DNA of 64,000 nt from Neolentinus lepideus HHB14362 ss-1. Lineage: Eukaryota > Basidiomycota > Agaricomycetes > Gloeophyllales > Gloeophyllaceae. Below, piece by piece: positions 22,411 through 35,151 of the stretch. The notes under the pieces are model-generated. The model made no database searches and was not told the DNA's origin. It worked only from the letters and a program-made list of their open reading frames with translations. The position numbers and the translations under genes were made by a program. Location of the stretch: positions 527,514 through 591,513 of the forward strand of contig KV425558.1 of NCBI GenBank assembly GCA_001632425.1, read 5' to 3'. The first letter of the stretch is position 1, and every line of letters starts with the position of its first letter.

Positions 22411-24538
22411 TCATGCGAGATAAAATGATAACGAAACACATGCTAAAGCAGTCACCAGGACGCCGACGGTGTCTACACGACCTGCAGTAGAACGCGCAGA
22501 GCTGGTCTTGCCACTCTTGGAAGCATGAGCCGTTTGAGTCGGCTGCGCAGACGTGCGTACCGACATGGAATAAGTCGTCGATGCAATGTTGGCGGTGGCA
22601 GCCAGCGCGTTGTCGCTCGTAGATGCGAAGACGCCGTTGTTGTGCTGTGCAGCTGAGACGGCCGCCTCCAGCTGTGTGCTGGCGTTGCTCGGGACCAGTG
22701 ACATAAACCCGATCCGGGGCGGGTCTTGCGACGGGTGGGTAAGATTCCCGTAGTAGAATGCAATCAGATTCCTTAGTGCCATTCAAATATTAACCCGATG
22801 CGATGTGACAGACAGTATGACGTCTTGACTCACGACTTGAAAAACGGATCGCCCAAGCTCCAGCTGAACAGCGTCCCAACGGAGGGAGGGTCCGTCGAGA
22901 CTAAATTCCCCGCATAGCAAGTCGTCGCGTCATTATTGTTCTGTTGCACGACAAAGTCCCGCGGGTCGACGGGGAACATGTTCCCGCCGATCTGGTATGC
23001 GAGGGTATGTGGCGTCCCGCACGGGTACGACGGCACCGAGTTCGCGTCATTCGGGTTGAACGAGGGCGAGACGGTGGTGAAGATGTTCTGGACGACGTCA
23101 GCCGGTCCGCGGAGGATAGAGTTTCCCTGACAGGAGGCTCAGTAAGGAGGGAAAAAGAAAAGGTAGACGCTCTACCGTATCAATGAGCGCGGAGACGGTC
23201 GAAGAGCCCACGCTTCCTTTGATGGTGGAGTCGGGGAGGCGCTGACCGTCGAGGAAAACGCCACCAAGTTCGACCTCCCAGCGGCTTCGCCTGTGTCAGA
23301 AACGTCATCAGAACAACGAGATATCAAGCTCACAGAGGATAGATCTGTCAAACAGAACAATCAGATGATCTCCACAAGCGATCTAACGGCTGCGAACCTC
23401 ATCAGGCGCAAAGTTGGGCGCATCCAGTCCACCGTCGGCAGGAGCGTACAGCCGCACTGGCATCCACGTCAAGGACGAATTGGCGACACCGTCTGGCAGC
23501 TTGCCGACCGTCAGAACACCGGGGTTGCCGTTGACATCGATGGTGTCGCGTTGCAGGGTGATCTGACGCAACAGTTAATCATGATGTAGATGTTGTGCTT
23601 CTCAAAAAATGCATACAGTGAACATGGGCTGATCGAGTTGGCCGGTCATGGCCAATCGGGAAAGGAGAGGGCCATTCTGAGCAGTTGTAGACACGAACTC
23701 ATCGGTAGTTTGAGGCGTGTTGAACTCAAGGGCACTATTAGCATGCTTCATGTGCAGTCAGCAGCATATTACTTACCTGTTGATTGACCACAGCGGCCTG
23801 TACTTGACTGAAACACACAATTTAAACAGAAATATATGTGGTACACTCGAGTACCTACCTCTCGCTGGGAAACCCTAAACCGAAGATCCCCGCAGCATCA
23901 TTATCAACCACGACACTGCTGTCCGTCTTGTTCACCGCCGCAAATGGCTGGCTTTGTATCGACAGTCCACCCAACATGGCAGTGTCGTGCCCGACGGGGC
24001 CAGAGGCGGAAGTACCGGTCGTGGAGTCACCGTACTGCATCAGCACACTTGTGTCGGCGGACGTGAACGTCGAGAGGGAGTATTGAGGCCAACTCGAGTT
24101 CTTGCATTGGGATGACTGGCAGTCGGAAGAGATAACCCATAGGTCGCTGGACCCAGTGTCTAGGATGGAATGGTATGCGACAGTACGAAGTATGCTAGGG
24201 CAGGACGTACCGAGGTTAAATGCAGTGGTCGTGCTGCCTAACGTCAACGCGACACTGTAAAAACTAGAGAAATATAAATTACAAGCACTTTTCCGTCCTA
24301 AATCCTCCCTACGTGGTACTTACAGGTCTTCCGCATCACCCAAGCCGACTGCGCCACCCCAACCTCTCTTCTGCAACCCTGCTGTCCTCTTTCTCATGAT
24401 GGGCAATTCTGCTGACCGACTCCGCACATCCTCTGACGCCCGTCGCTCCTCCCATTTTTGCGGTAACGCCTGACCGAGCTGGGGGCTATCCAGAGCTGCG
24501 AGAACAAGCAAGCACAATGAGAACGAAATGGGATACAT
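22411..24538 (-). CDS. Secreted pepsin-like aspartic protease with GPI-anchor-like tail
   Basis: About ten exons join in phase. An N-terminal signal peptide (MYPISFSLCLLVLAAL) is followed by a basic propeptide with KR sites. The first catalytic motif is DTGSSDLWV (split by the intron at 24160-24210). The flap region holds MQYGDSTTGTSASGP, and the second catalytic motif is ALIDTGNS, spanning another intron. After the A1 peptidase domain comes a Ser/Thr/Ala-rich stretch and a hydrophobic end (VGVLVTALACVSLSFYLA), as in GPI-anchored fungal yapsin-like enzymes. An 11-nt micro-exon (23334-23344) is needed to keep the frame before SRWEVELGGVFLDG. Role: extracellular or cell-surface proteolysis. Confidence 0.85.
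23334..23344 (-). other. 11-nt micro-exon of the aspartic protease gene
   Basis: Without this exon the frame is lost between PDE and SRWEVEL. The 11 bases between an AG acceptor and a GTGAGC donor encode Ile-Tyr-Pro plus two bases, restoring an IYPLRSRWEVEL-type segment that fits the enzyme family. Confidence 0.7.
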
Positions 24539-25391
24539 TGAAATCAGCGTCCGGCGCAGCCTTGGATTAGAACTACCAGAGTAAACGAAAAAAATGAGAG
24601 TCGGTCCGAAAGGTCGTCAATACACTGACAGCCGTCGTTAGCCCGTCGAGAGCTGAAGGGGAAGAGTACAAGAGTGGCTGTTATGTCCTATTTATTGTCG
24701 CTGCTGCGGGAGGCGTACTGATCGGGATCTTTGGTAGCCCGGGCGCCTCGTTCCATCATGTTTTGACGATATGAACTCAGCGTTTTGTTTGGAGAACGCT
24801 TAAGACACACCCGTCAAAGTCATCCCAGTGACGCCAAAATCGAGTCCTCTTAGACTTACGACTACCTACCGAGTCTGAGGACTCTCGGAAACAGCTTGTT
24901 TTGCCACCTACCTGAACTCCCCCCTGGGCACCCACCTTAGCTATACCCCCTAGACTTGAACACACAAGTCGTACTGTAGCTAATGTACATCCCCCCTTGA
25001 CCGTCTCCTAACCCAAGCTCCTCGCTGTACACCATCTGGGCCCAGTCTACTTCTGTTTCCGGATCCCTTCTGCGGCGTTTCGTGATCCAACGATACCGCC
25101 TTCCCAGTGAGTCCTGCCCTCCCGGTGCCACCGCCATTGTCAGCAATGTATGAAGGCACAAAAGCAGCAACAGCCAATGACACAGACGACGCTCAAATAA
25201 TTTAATAGTATTCGACTATTTTACTCACTTTCTCCATAGTTTTACGACTCCAGACAAGCGGTATGCAGACTACAACAGGAAAATACTAGAAGTTCACTTT
25301 CGAATATGGCATATCGTACGGATACGATTAAATTATCACGTCAGTAGATTATTTTTTCTCGATATCTCTTCCCGCGGAGTGCTCTCGACAT
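24539..25391. other. Intergenic, nothing recognised
   Basis: Several overlapping minus-strand frames of 60-77 codons occur at 24777-25183 but show no domain, splice continuity or signal peptide I trust. The segment includes the presumed promoter of the aspartic protease. Confidence 0.4.
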
Positions 25392-26021
25392 TCATGCCAC
25401 ATTTTCAGCCTCTACTTGCGCGTCGTTACGATTCGGCTCAAAATCGGAAAGGGCGCTATGCTCCCAAATTTCTGTGGTTGATATGGTTTGCGAATTCGTC
25501 CGCCCAGAGCTGTTTAAAAACGCCACCGGCCTAAAATCATCAAAGCCTAACCACGGAGGAAGCCAAACGATCTTCACGGATGCCCCGTCTTCCAGCACGC
25601 ACTCGTTCTCGTTGCTCTCAAGGTTCGGATTTTCATTGTCGTAGGAGACGAGCTTCCACTCCCACCGCCGAATTCTCTCCTGCTCTTCAGGGAAATCGCT
25701 GAACCAAAGCCAGAGTTTTTCTCGCAGCTGTTGAAACGGTACCTGTCAGTGACTGCGTCGTTCAAGCAGGACTTAAAGCACCTCAGGTTGTTCGCATATG
25801 TCCAAGCTCAAAAATAGCTTGCGTCCCTTCGGATCTACGAAGAGGACCCTTCCTGTGTGTGTTGGTACTGGAGGTGTCCATGCGTCGGAGGTGACTGAAC
25901 GCGTATCATTTGGTCAGGCCATAGATACGTTGGGAGGACGCTCACGGTTGACTGGGGAAGGCTCCCGAGCAACATCTGCAATTGCGAAGGGTCCATATGC
26001 CCATGCGACCAATTCAGGCAT
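25392..26021 (-). CDS. Hypothetical acidic protein, three exons
   Basis: Three exons join in phase (introns 25895-25945 with a GTGAGC donor, and 25728-25781), giving about 174 residues from MPELVAWAYGPF. The middle reads GRVLFVDPKGRKLFLSLD and continues into ELREKLWLWFSDFPEEQERIR. The C-terminus is Asp/Glu/Asn-rich. I recognise no family. Coding is supported by clean splice junctions and a long stop-free last exon. Additional 5' exons may exist, because the codons before the chosen ATG are partly open. It abuts the tandem duplication at 26.1-27.2 kb. Confidence 0.5.
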
Positions 26022-26104
26022 GACTACCATGCGGCGAGAGCGAATGCGCCGTTCTGGAGACGAGTGGGGAACATCAAGACGCTGGAGGTGGAGGTTAAAT
26101 ACTC

Positions 26105-27235
26105 CTTAGAATAGGCTATACCTGCACAATCTTTGGTGTGTCCCGACCTATGTTGTTGTGGGCGTCTGGAATCTGAAGACGCGTAGTTTGACGCCCTTCT
26201 GTCGTGTTTATCGACTACACGACGATGTATTAACAACACATCTGGCAAGTTCCCCCTCATTGGGAGCGTAGCCCGTGCCACAGGCTTATCATGTATCTAA
26301 CATACCGTCGAATAAATAATGCAGGGATCTGAACTACTTGGATAAAGTATGATTCAGCGCGTCTCCAGCGTCTCACACCGCGAGAGAATCAGTAGCCGAG
26401 ACTTGCCAAATACGAATGGCAGGCCTTTTAGTCGAGGTACGGAAAAGGAAAGAGACAGGATTGTGTATCCCGATGCTATCACTGCTTATGCTGTGCGTGG
26501 AATTCGAGAGGGGAACAGGTATTTAGAGAGGTGATTCTGCTGGGCATTTAGGCCTTAGGTCTGGTGGTTGTTGGTATGCCGACTCACCTGCAAGGTCACG
26601 GTGCAGTTTGTATATGGGCAGACTCGCCACGAGGAAGACACAGCCACCAATATGCTTCTGTGTGGGAATTCCATGATAGCGATAAGATCATCCACCCAAA
26701 GACCCTGTGGCTAAATACTCCCTTACATACCCTATGCCTGCACGAGATATGTCAGGATATCTTAGCTGTGTCCCGACCTATGTTGTTGTTGGAGTCTGGA
26801 ATCTGAGGCTGGTGCCTCTGTCGTGTTTATCGAGTAAGTACATGGAACTTGGCAAGAGAATAGCCACAGATTTGTTAGCACGCACGCAGCCGAATCTGCA
26901 ATGCAGGCACCTGAACGGACTTGGGTGAAGGATATGACTCACCACGTCTAAAGTGTCTCATATTACGAAAGAATCGGCAATCGAGACTTGCCATATAAGC
27001 GCCACCATATCCGCAAGACCGTGACTGCCTCCCGACGTGGAAATAGTCATATAGTCGAGGTGCAGAAAAGGAAGGAGAGCAAGATTGTGTATTGCGATGT
27101 TATCGTTATTCCATAGTTGCCTATGCTGAGCGCTGAGCGTGGAAAGAAGGGCACAAGCATTTGCGCAGGCAATTCTGCTGAACTCTGAGGCCTGATGGTT
27201 GGTTGAAATGCGGACTAACAAGTGACTACACGAAC
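26105..27235. repeat. Diverged tandem duplication, two units of about 0.6 kb
   Basis: Blocks in about 26105-26600 recur in the same order and orientation in about 26705-27235. The block around 26145-26180 (GTCCCGACCTATGTTGTTGT) recurs near 26770. The CGAGACTTGCCA block near 26398 recurs near 26989. The block with GAGGTRCRGAAAAGGAA near 26436 recurs near 27056. The GGCATTTAGGCCTTAGGTCTGG-type block near 26545 recurs near 27185. Identity is moderate, so the duplication is old or repeatedly mutated. No open frame spans the units. Confidence 0.65.
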
Positions 27236-27327
27236 ACATTCATATCATGGCAATAGGAAGGGGCATGGTGACCGATAACGGATACCTAATCTATTGCACT
27301 GTAGTACACTGAAGGAGGTTCCAACTC

Positions 27328-29995
27328 TCACATTCCGAGCAACTCGACTTTAGCACCCTCCAGTCTTTCCTTCTTCTTATTCAGCTCCTCTCGCCTAGCT
27401 GAGATATTGATTGGCTCCTGCGTGAGTTCCCTACAGATCTGAGCACTGTCAGGACCGCTGAGGCCCAGACCCTTGTACAGAGCCTGCTGTAGCTCCCTTT
27501 GCAAGCCTCGTACCAGCTCGCGGTCGATGGCGAGTGGGATGTTATCAGTAACTCGCTTGTACGCCACTACATTAGAGTCCACATCAGTTCAGAAGGCCAC
27601 ATGTCATAGAAACATGGTCTGGCGTACCTTGGAAATATGCTCGAGTCTCTGCCATGATCTCGATGGCAGGCGCATACGAGTCCGATGGCAACAATCTTGC
27701 GAGATCCTTCGCATTCAATCCTGGAAGCCCTAAACTGGCAAGGTTGGCTAGCACTGTAGTCACATCGACCGAGTCTGACTCCGCCCATTCCCTGCTGTCG
27801 CAATGTTCAGAAGGGGAAGGGCTTCGAGAACTCTCGTCTCGACCACTCAAGTTTGACAGGAAGGCCTTGTTCTCGCTATTTTTGTGCCTACTCTGCTTGT
27901 AGTGAGCCAAAAACTTGTCCTTGTAGTCTTGGTAGTAATGCCCGTTGAGCGTGAACGGGTCTTCCTCGAGCTGCAGGAGCCATTCAATGCGCTCCTTGGT
28001 TCGATCTGCGAGTTGTTTGATAACGTTGGAAACGATAACACTGAGTTACAAAGAACATTAAGCGCTATCGATATGGAAAACGTGTTTCTCACATTACTTG
28101 CTGCTGGCTCTAGAATTCGATGTCTAGTGAGCATTTATCAACATTGGCCATGCAAAAAGACTTACTGCTGAGCACGGTCCATGATTTCGTCAATATACAT
28201 CGCACGGCTCTCGTCCTCCTTGACGGCATAGCCATCTTCATGTATCATGAAATCAGGAGGTGGCGGTGGCGTGATTTGCGTTGGCTGCCCACTCCGACTG
28301 GACCCACTAGTTGATCTATTCTTCTTGTAAGCACGGAACACTGGTGCCGTTTTGCGGATCGCGTTCTTGAAGGTGTCGTGCTCAGGTCGGATCTGCTGGA
28401 GCAGTCCACGTGGGTCGGGTGTGCCCTTGATCTCGCTGGACAGGCGTCGCATAAAGTCGGCGACCATGCCTAAGACCTCCGCAACAGGGTCCGCAGATGG
28501 CGGAGGCGGTAGTCCTTGCAAGGCAATCTCGGTCTGGTTAAGAAGCTTCTGCAGCTCGTCCTGAATTTCAGGAAGCCTAGATAGCAACACCTAAGGTGGT
28601 CATACATATTCCCTTGCCATTGCGCGCTTACCGTTTCTGTATGAGCTCGGATAACAAGTGACTCAGACGCTCGGTGAGATTTCTGGTGCGAAGATGTTTC
28701 TGTACAAATGAGTCCAAGTCGGACCACGGTGACGTGTGGCTAAAGAACTGATCCTCTTCAGCGCGAGCTTGCTCCCAAGATATTCCCGAGGAAAGCGCCT
28801 TGGAGTTTGGCAGCTTGACGCAGAACCAGCCGTTGTCGAGATACTCTCGTTCGTTCCGTATGTACCGAATCCAGTTGTCTTTCTCATCAGTCGGGATACG
28901 ATCAGGCTTGGTTAAGACCCCTGTTAGACCGTAAGCATTTGAATCAAAATCGCATGTAGACGCGCACCGATAATCCTTTTCCTGTCCGGGTCGGCTTGCA
29001 TTGCGAGCTGATATGCACCTTGAGTCTCGAAGTCGACTGCACCGACATATATACATAAATAGCCAAAAAAGATATAGGTATGCCAACGCCAACCTTCGCA
29101 TGTCACTATGAGTAATATGATGCAGCTTGGCTTCTTGATGTACTTATTCACAAGCTCCTCAACGAGCTTAATATCCCGCACGTCTCCGCCTTGGCTGACA
29201 TTCGCAATAAGTCCTGGGAACTCCGGTTGGTTAACATGTGTATAAAGCCAGAAAGTATTTGCACTGACCTGGAAGATCGACAAAAGACAGGTCAGCCACA
29301 TCAGGTCCACTGATCTGGAGAGATATCGAGTTCGTGGTGAAGGCGAGCTGGCCAGCCGCATTCTCGACGGAGTCGTCATCATCTAGAAAGTCACGAAAAT
29401 TGGTACCAGGACTCAGCACTGCTCGCTAGGCTCTTCTAATTCTCTCCTCTACATCAGCTTTATCCTGTATTATATCACCGAATTGAACGTTTCGCGCTTG
29501 TCCGAGGGGCTCTCCATATTCGTCCGTCTCGAATCGCAACGAGACCTTGCACTGCCACGATTCCTTGGATGTAGTCAATTTGCACTCCGTTGGACACCTA
29601 GTATAGGTCACCAGAGTGACAAGGGATGTATGGAGGTTTGCAAGGAACTTACCTCGTGCATGTGCCTTTAGAGCGCGGTAGGGTGATGCCGGAGATGGAT
29701 TCTATCAAGGATGATTTACCAGCACTCTGAGATCCAATGACAGCAATGAGGGGGAGGTCGATATCTTTCTGCACACTGTTTCCAAGGAACTTTATCAGCA
29801 AGACTGTTGTGCCATTTAGAGTGGAGCTCACCCTGTGCTATGCAGACGGTTGATTAGATCAAGGAGACGTCGCCGGGTCCGTGACAACGTAGGGTCAGAC
29901 AATCCAACGCCGCCTGAGGTAGGGACCCCTCGGCTCTCAGAGACGGGGGAACGCACTTCAGGCGTCGTGTCGTCAGAGTTGGGTAGCTGCAGCAT
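27328..29995 (-). CDS. Dynamin-family large GTPase
   Basis: A multi-exon gene (about ten exons) starts MLQLPNSDDTTPEVRS. The first junction is well defined: exon 1 ends STG and joins VQKDIDLPLIAVIGSQSAGK. The GTPase motifs are G1 GSQSAGKSS, the G2 region LPRSKGTCTRCPTE, G3 DLPG and G4 TKPD. A helical stalk follows, then a charged disordered stretch (SRSPSPSEH) and a GTPase effector domain (AIDRELVRGLQRELQQAL). There is no PH domain or C-terminal Pro-rich domain, as in fungal Vps1/Dnm1/Mx-like members. The sequence fits the expanded dynamin-like group of Agaricomycetes better than canonical Vps1 or Dnm1. The expected role is membrane scission or remodelling; the organelle is unknown. Confidence 0.85.
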
Positions 29996-30048
29996 AGGAC
30001 GCTAGCGAGGAGAAGGAAGAAATTAAAACGAAGCACAGGGCTGCTCAG

Positions 30049-30060
30049 GAGCTATATAAG
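30049..30060 (-). promoter_or_regulatory. TATA-like box for the dynamin gene
   Basis: On the minus strand CTTATATAGC lies about 55-65 nt before the ATG at 29995, a plausible spacing for a fungal TATA promoter. Confidence 0.35.
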
Positions 30061-30876
30061 TGACCAGCCACCGCCTCGTGTGCCCTGCAGATTGTATTGG
30101 GTCACTTCTTAAGTGTCACCTTGGAGACAAAACAACGCCGGTGATTGTTATTTACGCCACACGACCGCTAAAAAATACAATATAGTGACCAATACTCCGT
30201 GCGCATTCTCAGGACAAAACAAAGACTTACGAATTAAGCTGACGGGTGTCGAACAGAATCGGAGGGACCGTAATGATAGGTATCCTTTCCAGGAAACCTA
30301 TTCAGTTGGACGCGCCCGTAGTACGCTACTGAGCCAAACAACGGGGAGGCCACGACTCCCAACCTCGTAGTTAGAGCTCCTTTACGCGATAGGGAATTGC
30401 GGACGTGCGTGAAAAGTATGGGTACGATTTTAGCACTGCCAGCCCGAGATGGGCTTCCCCTGAGTCGATGCACTAGAAACCTGGATGAAAGCTTCGGCAG
30501 TCCTTTCTGAAATCATCAAACCTGGGTCATCCTGTAGCCCGATATCTCGATCTCTAGACCCGACGAAGCGTCAGTTCACATAGACAGGTGGCAACGAACA
30601 GTCACACTTGTCAGACTTGGTTCTCGGAGACACTCACGGCTGCTTTGCGCCACAGACCTGTCTGGCCTGTCACGTGTTTGTATTCAGCTTCCATAAGAGT
30701 GGTTCTGTCAGGTTTTCTTCAATAGCCAGATGTGCTTGCATACACAAGTTCGCAGACAGGGGAACGGACGGACGAGTCGCTCTCACCAGGTTTTTTGGAC
30801 GGCATACAATATAGCACGTTCGTGAGCGTGACCAATGTCAGCATCATTATATTTGCCTGATCCTATAAGATACTTT
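30061..30876. other. Intergenic, no gene seen
   Basis: This separates the AMP deaminase 3' end from the dynamin promoter. Only short frames with no domain or splice support occur. Confidence 0.45.
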
Positions 30877-33800
30877 TCACTCCTTCGCCCTCCTGATCAT
30901 GGCCAGCTCCTCCAACAATGTCTGATGTCTGAAGGCCACTCGAATATCCGGAATATTCGTCTACATCGTCCCAACACGTTCGTCAGTTGTCTCATTCTAT
31001 AACACTGGAGACGACAGACCTTATGTATGTCGTTGCCGGCTGCACCGGGTAAGTACCACTCGTGACCAAGCCAGTGGCGCTTGATCTCCATCTCAAACCC
31101 GCTCTGAACGACAGAGTTGCGGGCCAGCTCCGCTAGTGAACTTTGCGGGAGTTTGTAGATCTGTACAAGAAGATTCATTACACAATTAGACTCTGCATTG
31201 GCGCACCCGAGATTACTCACGTGGGCTGCCACACTGTATTCCTCCAGCAACGGTTCCTACGCCAATATCGTAGATAAGCCAAAATTCGACGCATTGTATA
31301 TACTGTCCTTACCTTCGTAAAGTGAAACTGGAGCGGATCATCCGTACTCAGGCTGACATTCAAACCAACCTTGAAGAAATCCGGCAGCGGGTTGCGCTCG
31401 TATGTCAAGAACAATGCATTGTTGCTCAGCGGGCTCATCGCCATGCCAATCTGCTTCAAATAGAACAGGTACTGCAATGCAGGTACCTTGCGAAGAAGAA
31501 TACCGTGCGAGATCGAGTGAGAGGTGAGGAAAGCTGAGGTAAGGTGATCGGTGTCACCTGCCTCGCCACAGTGAGGACGGAAGTCGAAGGTGTCTGTTGG
31601 ATGAGAATACTGATTAGAGAGATGTATGGAATGAGTATAACCCTAGACTGACTGAATCCACGCGCTTGCCGCCAATTATTCAAGCTCGCCATATTGGCAA
31701 ACATGTAATACAGCCTGAGTCACATCGCAATATTAACTTCCGGGGATTGGGTTCTGCTTCGGGACGTACCAATAGGAATATGGGGGCGACGTCTCCAAGT
31801 TCCAGACCCGGGGATAGGGGAACTTCTTATGTATCCTCCTCTCCACCTTGGACTCATCGTCAACTGTATCGAAGCCGATCACCCTTTGCAAGAACACATG
31901 CAGCTCAGGGTGCTTCTTCGGGTCTTTTGTCACCTCGAACAGAGGCTTGAACACATCTAGCTGCGCTTAGCATACTCGCTATACTACGAAGCCGAGCTAC
32001 GTAACGCACTGACAACGATATCTTCGAATGTCTCAATTGACCCGTTTGCCTTGTACACGTCGTACAGCCGAGGAACTTGGATCAGCCATCGGACATTGTG
32101 CGAGTACAGTTTGTGGTTGACGATCCATTTGGCCAGTTTGTCCCACTCATCCAATGACCGGCCGTAGATACTGATACGCCATTCACAATTCTGATCGCAA
32201 ATACGAAGACATTAATGTCCCGAGTCGGAAGAACTGATTGCGGTACTCACTTGATATTTGCTCTGCTCGAGATCAGTCATGACCTCTGCCGTCCAAAGCT
32301 CACGTCAATTACCCTGTCAAAAGCCTGTAAAAAGACGCCTTACCTTTTGTCAACTCGGCCAGATACCTCCCTTGAATATAATTATCCGTCTTCAAGAAAA
32401 TCTCCCTGAGTCTGCTCTCCCCAATCGGGTTGTACTTCAAGTTGAACTTGTCAAAACGGTGGAACGAGTCCTGGTGCGCGTGCATGTCGAGCGTGTCAAT
32501 CGACAAATCATACGCAGTCAGGTCGAGCGAGTGGAAAACTTGTTCAAGGGTGAGCTCCTTGCCGTCACGATGAATGACGATGTCCTGCGAAGCAATGAGA
32601 AACTACAATATTCATAAGAATTCTAAAATACGTACATCAGGTGACCGCTTCATTTTCGATTTAATGAACCGAAGAAGATGCTTCTGGTTCATGCTACTCG
32701 AGTGGTGTACGTGGGTGTCCACTTTACGAACGTTATAGAAATCACTGCTGCACGGTCCTGTAACCCATACAGCTCCCGTGACTTCCTGACTCACCGATGA
32801 GGAACATGCTGGAAGTCAAAAGCTGTATGAAATCATGCCGTTCTCTACAGGAAATAGTTAACTAACCTTCATATCCGCCAGTTCTTGCGTCTCGTTCAGG
32901 AGTTGATACATCGTGAACTTGCTCGCAAGATATTTGAGCCGCTTGTAGGCGAAACTCTTCGCAGGGCCGTCAGCTATTACCCCGAGAATGTAGTCAAGAT
33001 CTATGAAATATTCTCGGATATCTGGAATGTGGAACTTCGGCTTCTTGTCTTCCGCTGCACTTGCAATTAGTCCAGCCACCGCAACGCGTTTCGAATGAAC
33101 ACACACCTGTAACATTTTCAAACACCTGAAACACTCCTTTCTCATCTAGTTGGAAATCCCACTCATGTTCACCCGGAATGAAGCACTCCTCGAAGCAAAA
33201 TTCTTCATCTTCATGCTCACCGACAGGTATATGCGTCTTCTCCTTCCAATGCCAATGCGGGGGCGGCGGCTTTGGGTATATTCTCCAATTTTCATACGGA
33301 CTCTTCTGTGTATGACGCTCAACGTCCTCTCGTTTCGACTCGGGCCGAGCATGGGAGACATCTGCAACATCGTCCGGCAAGCCAGTGAACACGCCGTCGT
33401 AGTCTCGAGGGTTGTCACCTAGACGCTGCTTGGAGATGCGCATATACTTGTCCCGTAGTTCGAGACATTTTTGAAAGGCAATGAAGACTTTCGAAAGTTC
33501 CAGAGTGATTATAGTTTCTGGATGGAAGAAGTCTGCATATGACTGTCACGCGAGAAACATGAAATGAGATGAAGAAGAGACGTGCCTGGAACTGCAACCT
33601 CGGGGATTGGTTTCGCATCATGACTCACACCCACATGCCCCTCGTCCTCCTCAAATGGTGACTCTCGCAAAGTGGCGCCACCCGGAGCTATATGAGGCTG
33701 AAACACGGACGACAGCTTAAAGCTGCTGCTAATAGAGTTCGCCTGCTCTTGATGAATGTCTGGCACCAACCGGGGAGACCCACCGTACGCCGACAAAGGT

Positions 33801-34075
33801 ACACTAGACGATACATCCGAGCCCCGTCTATGCGCCCACAGTTTTTCTTCTATCTGCAATTTCGCGTCAAGATGCGACCCTCTGACATCGAAGTACATGG
33901 ACAGAATGAAATGGAGTTAACACACATGCTGATAGTTCTTCTCCTCCGTGTAGCCAAAAAAACCGTCTCTATTTTCAGGAATCCTAACGCCCGGAGAGAG
34001 CGAGAGTCCGTCAACTGACGATGCAGGCGACGGCGTAGTATGTGCCTGACCGGATTTTTGGTCGCTAGAAGCCAT
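30877..34075 (-). CDS. AMD1: AMP deaminase
   Basis: This is a long multi-exon gene (more than ten exons) starting [17 protein letters not shown]. Key blocks in order are [27 protein letters not shown] (metal-binding His-x-His-His) and [18 protein letters not shown]. These are followed by [46 protein letters not shown] (catalytic Asp-Asp) and [17 protein letters not shown]. The enzyme converts AMP to IMP and ammonia in the cytosol and controls adenylate levels and the purine nucleotide cycle. Length (about 800 aa or more) and order match eukaryotic AMPD. The N-terminal 200 residues are variable and probably regulatory. A TATA-like stretch on the minus strand near 34423-34434 is about 350 nt upstream. 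Confidence 0.9.
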
Positions 34076-35151
34076 AGTGCGGGGAAGGACTGTCTGACAG
34101 TATATGCAGTGTGTTGAAAACCCCTTTTATGCAGAGAGGACAACGATCCGGACTGGTCGAAGGTTTCTGCTGATCGTGTGTAATTACAGATTCGGTAATT
34201 AGGCTCTATTATCAGCCACGTGCGCTTATATTGCGTCGGATCCGGACTTACCAATGTTCTAGTTCGTCGCAAATACACCCTGTCTGGATGTCCTGAGTCG
34301 TCAGCATGGAAGTTGATTATGTGATTAGAACATGTGCTAGGGCGTGTCGAACATAGTGAACATACAGTGGATGGTGGTGAGAAAAGACTGAGAGTGGGAG
34401 CAAAATTTTGCTAGGCCGCTGCCTTTATATATTGTCGAAGTGAAGGGGGTGTGTGGACTAGATGGAAAGCGCCTACGTCACAATTTGAGGATACGAGGAT
34501 GCCATCTTTAGTATCTTTCTAACCAAATCGGGAATGCAAGGGTCTCTGAGATTGAAACTGCGTAACTGCTAGATTACATTCAGTGATCGCAACTATTCCT
34601 CTAAATTCTGCAGATCTCGGAAAGGCACTGCGCGTTAATCGAACGTTCGTGAGCTGCGCATCCCTGGCATATGGGCCATTCAATGCGTTTCCGTGATTCG
34701 CCCGACATTGAGATCTCTATAGAACTGACAATCGTTTATGGCAGGGCTATAAAGTTCCTGAAGTGGAGCATATACCTGCTATGGTGCGGGACATCTAGTC
34801 AACGCTAGTGACTTGTGAGGTTCAACCTTTCTCAGATTTCTTCACTTGACGGATTTACGTTGTCACGAGGATCAGGAATGTGATAGTTGGATACGCAGAT
34901 CATACTATTGCAAATGCGAAAATGAGGTCAGCACTTGTAGATACAAGGATTATACAAATGATGTGTTGCACGATATCAATAATCCTCGGCAGCTCTCGAC
35001 ATACGTGCAAATATACAACAAGCAGTATCATAAAGTGAGAATGGGTATGATAACAAACTATGATTGTTTTAGCGACTTGGAGCTAGGACCCGAGATGATA
35101 TCCGTGTATTAGCGAACAATGTGCATGCTTGAGTGTTCCTATATTCCACTG
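34076..35151. other. Intergenic, no confident gene
   Basis: It includes the AMP deaminase promoter. A plus-strand frame of 88 codons (34846-35112) lacks any recognisable family and lies in AT-rich DNA; I treat it as chance. Confidence 0.45.

Noticed and set aside
34846..35112. 88-codon plus-strand ORF with several Cys and Tyr
   Set aside because: No signal peptide, no family and AT-rich intergenic setting.
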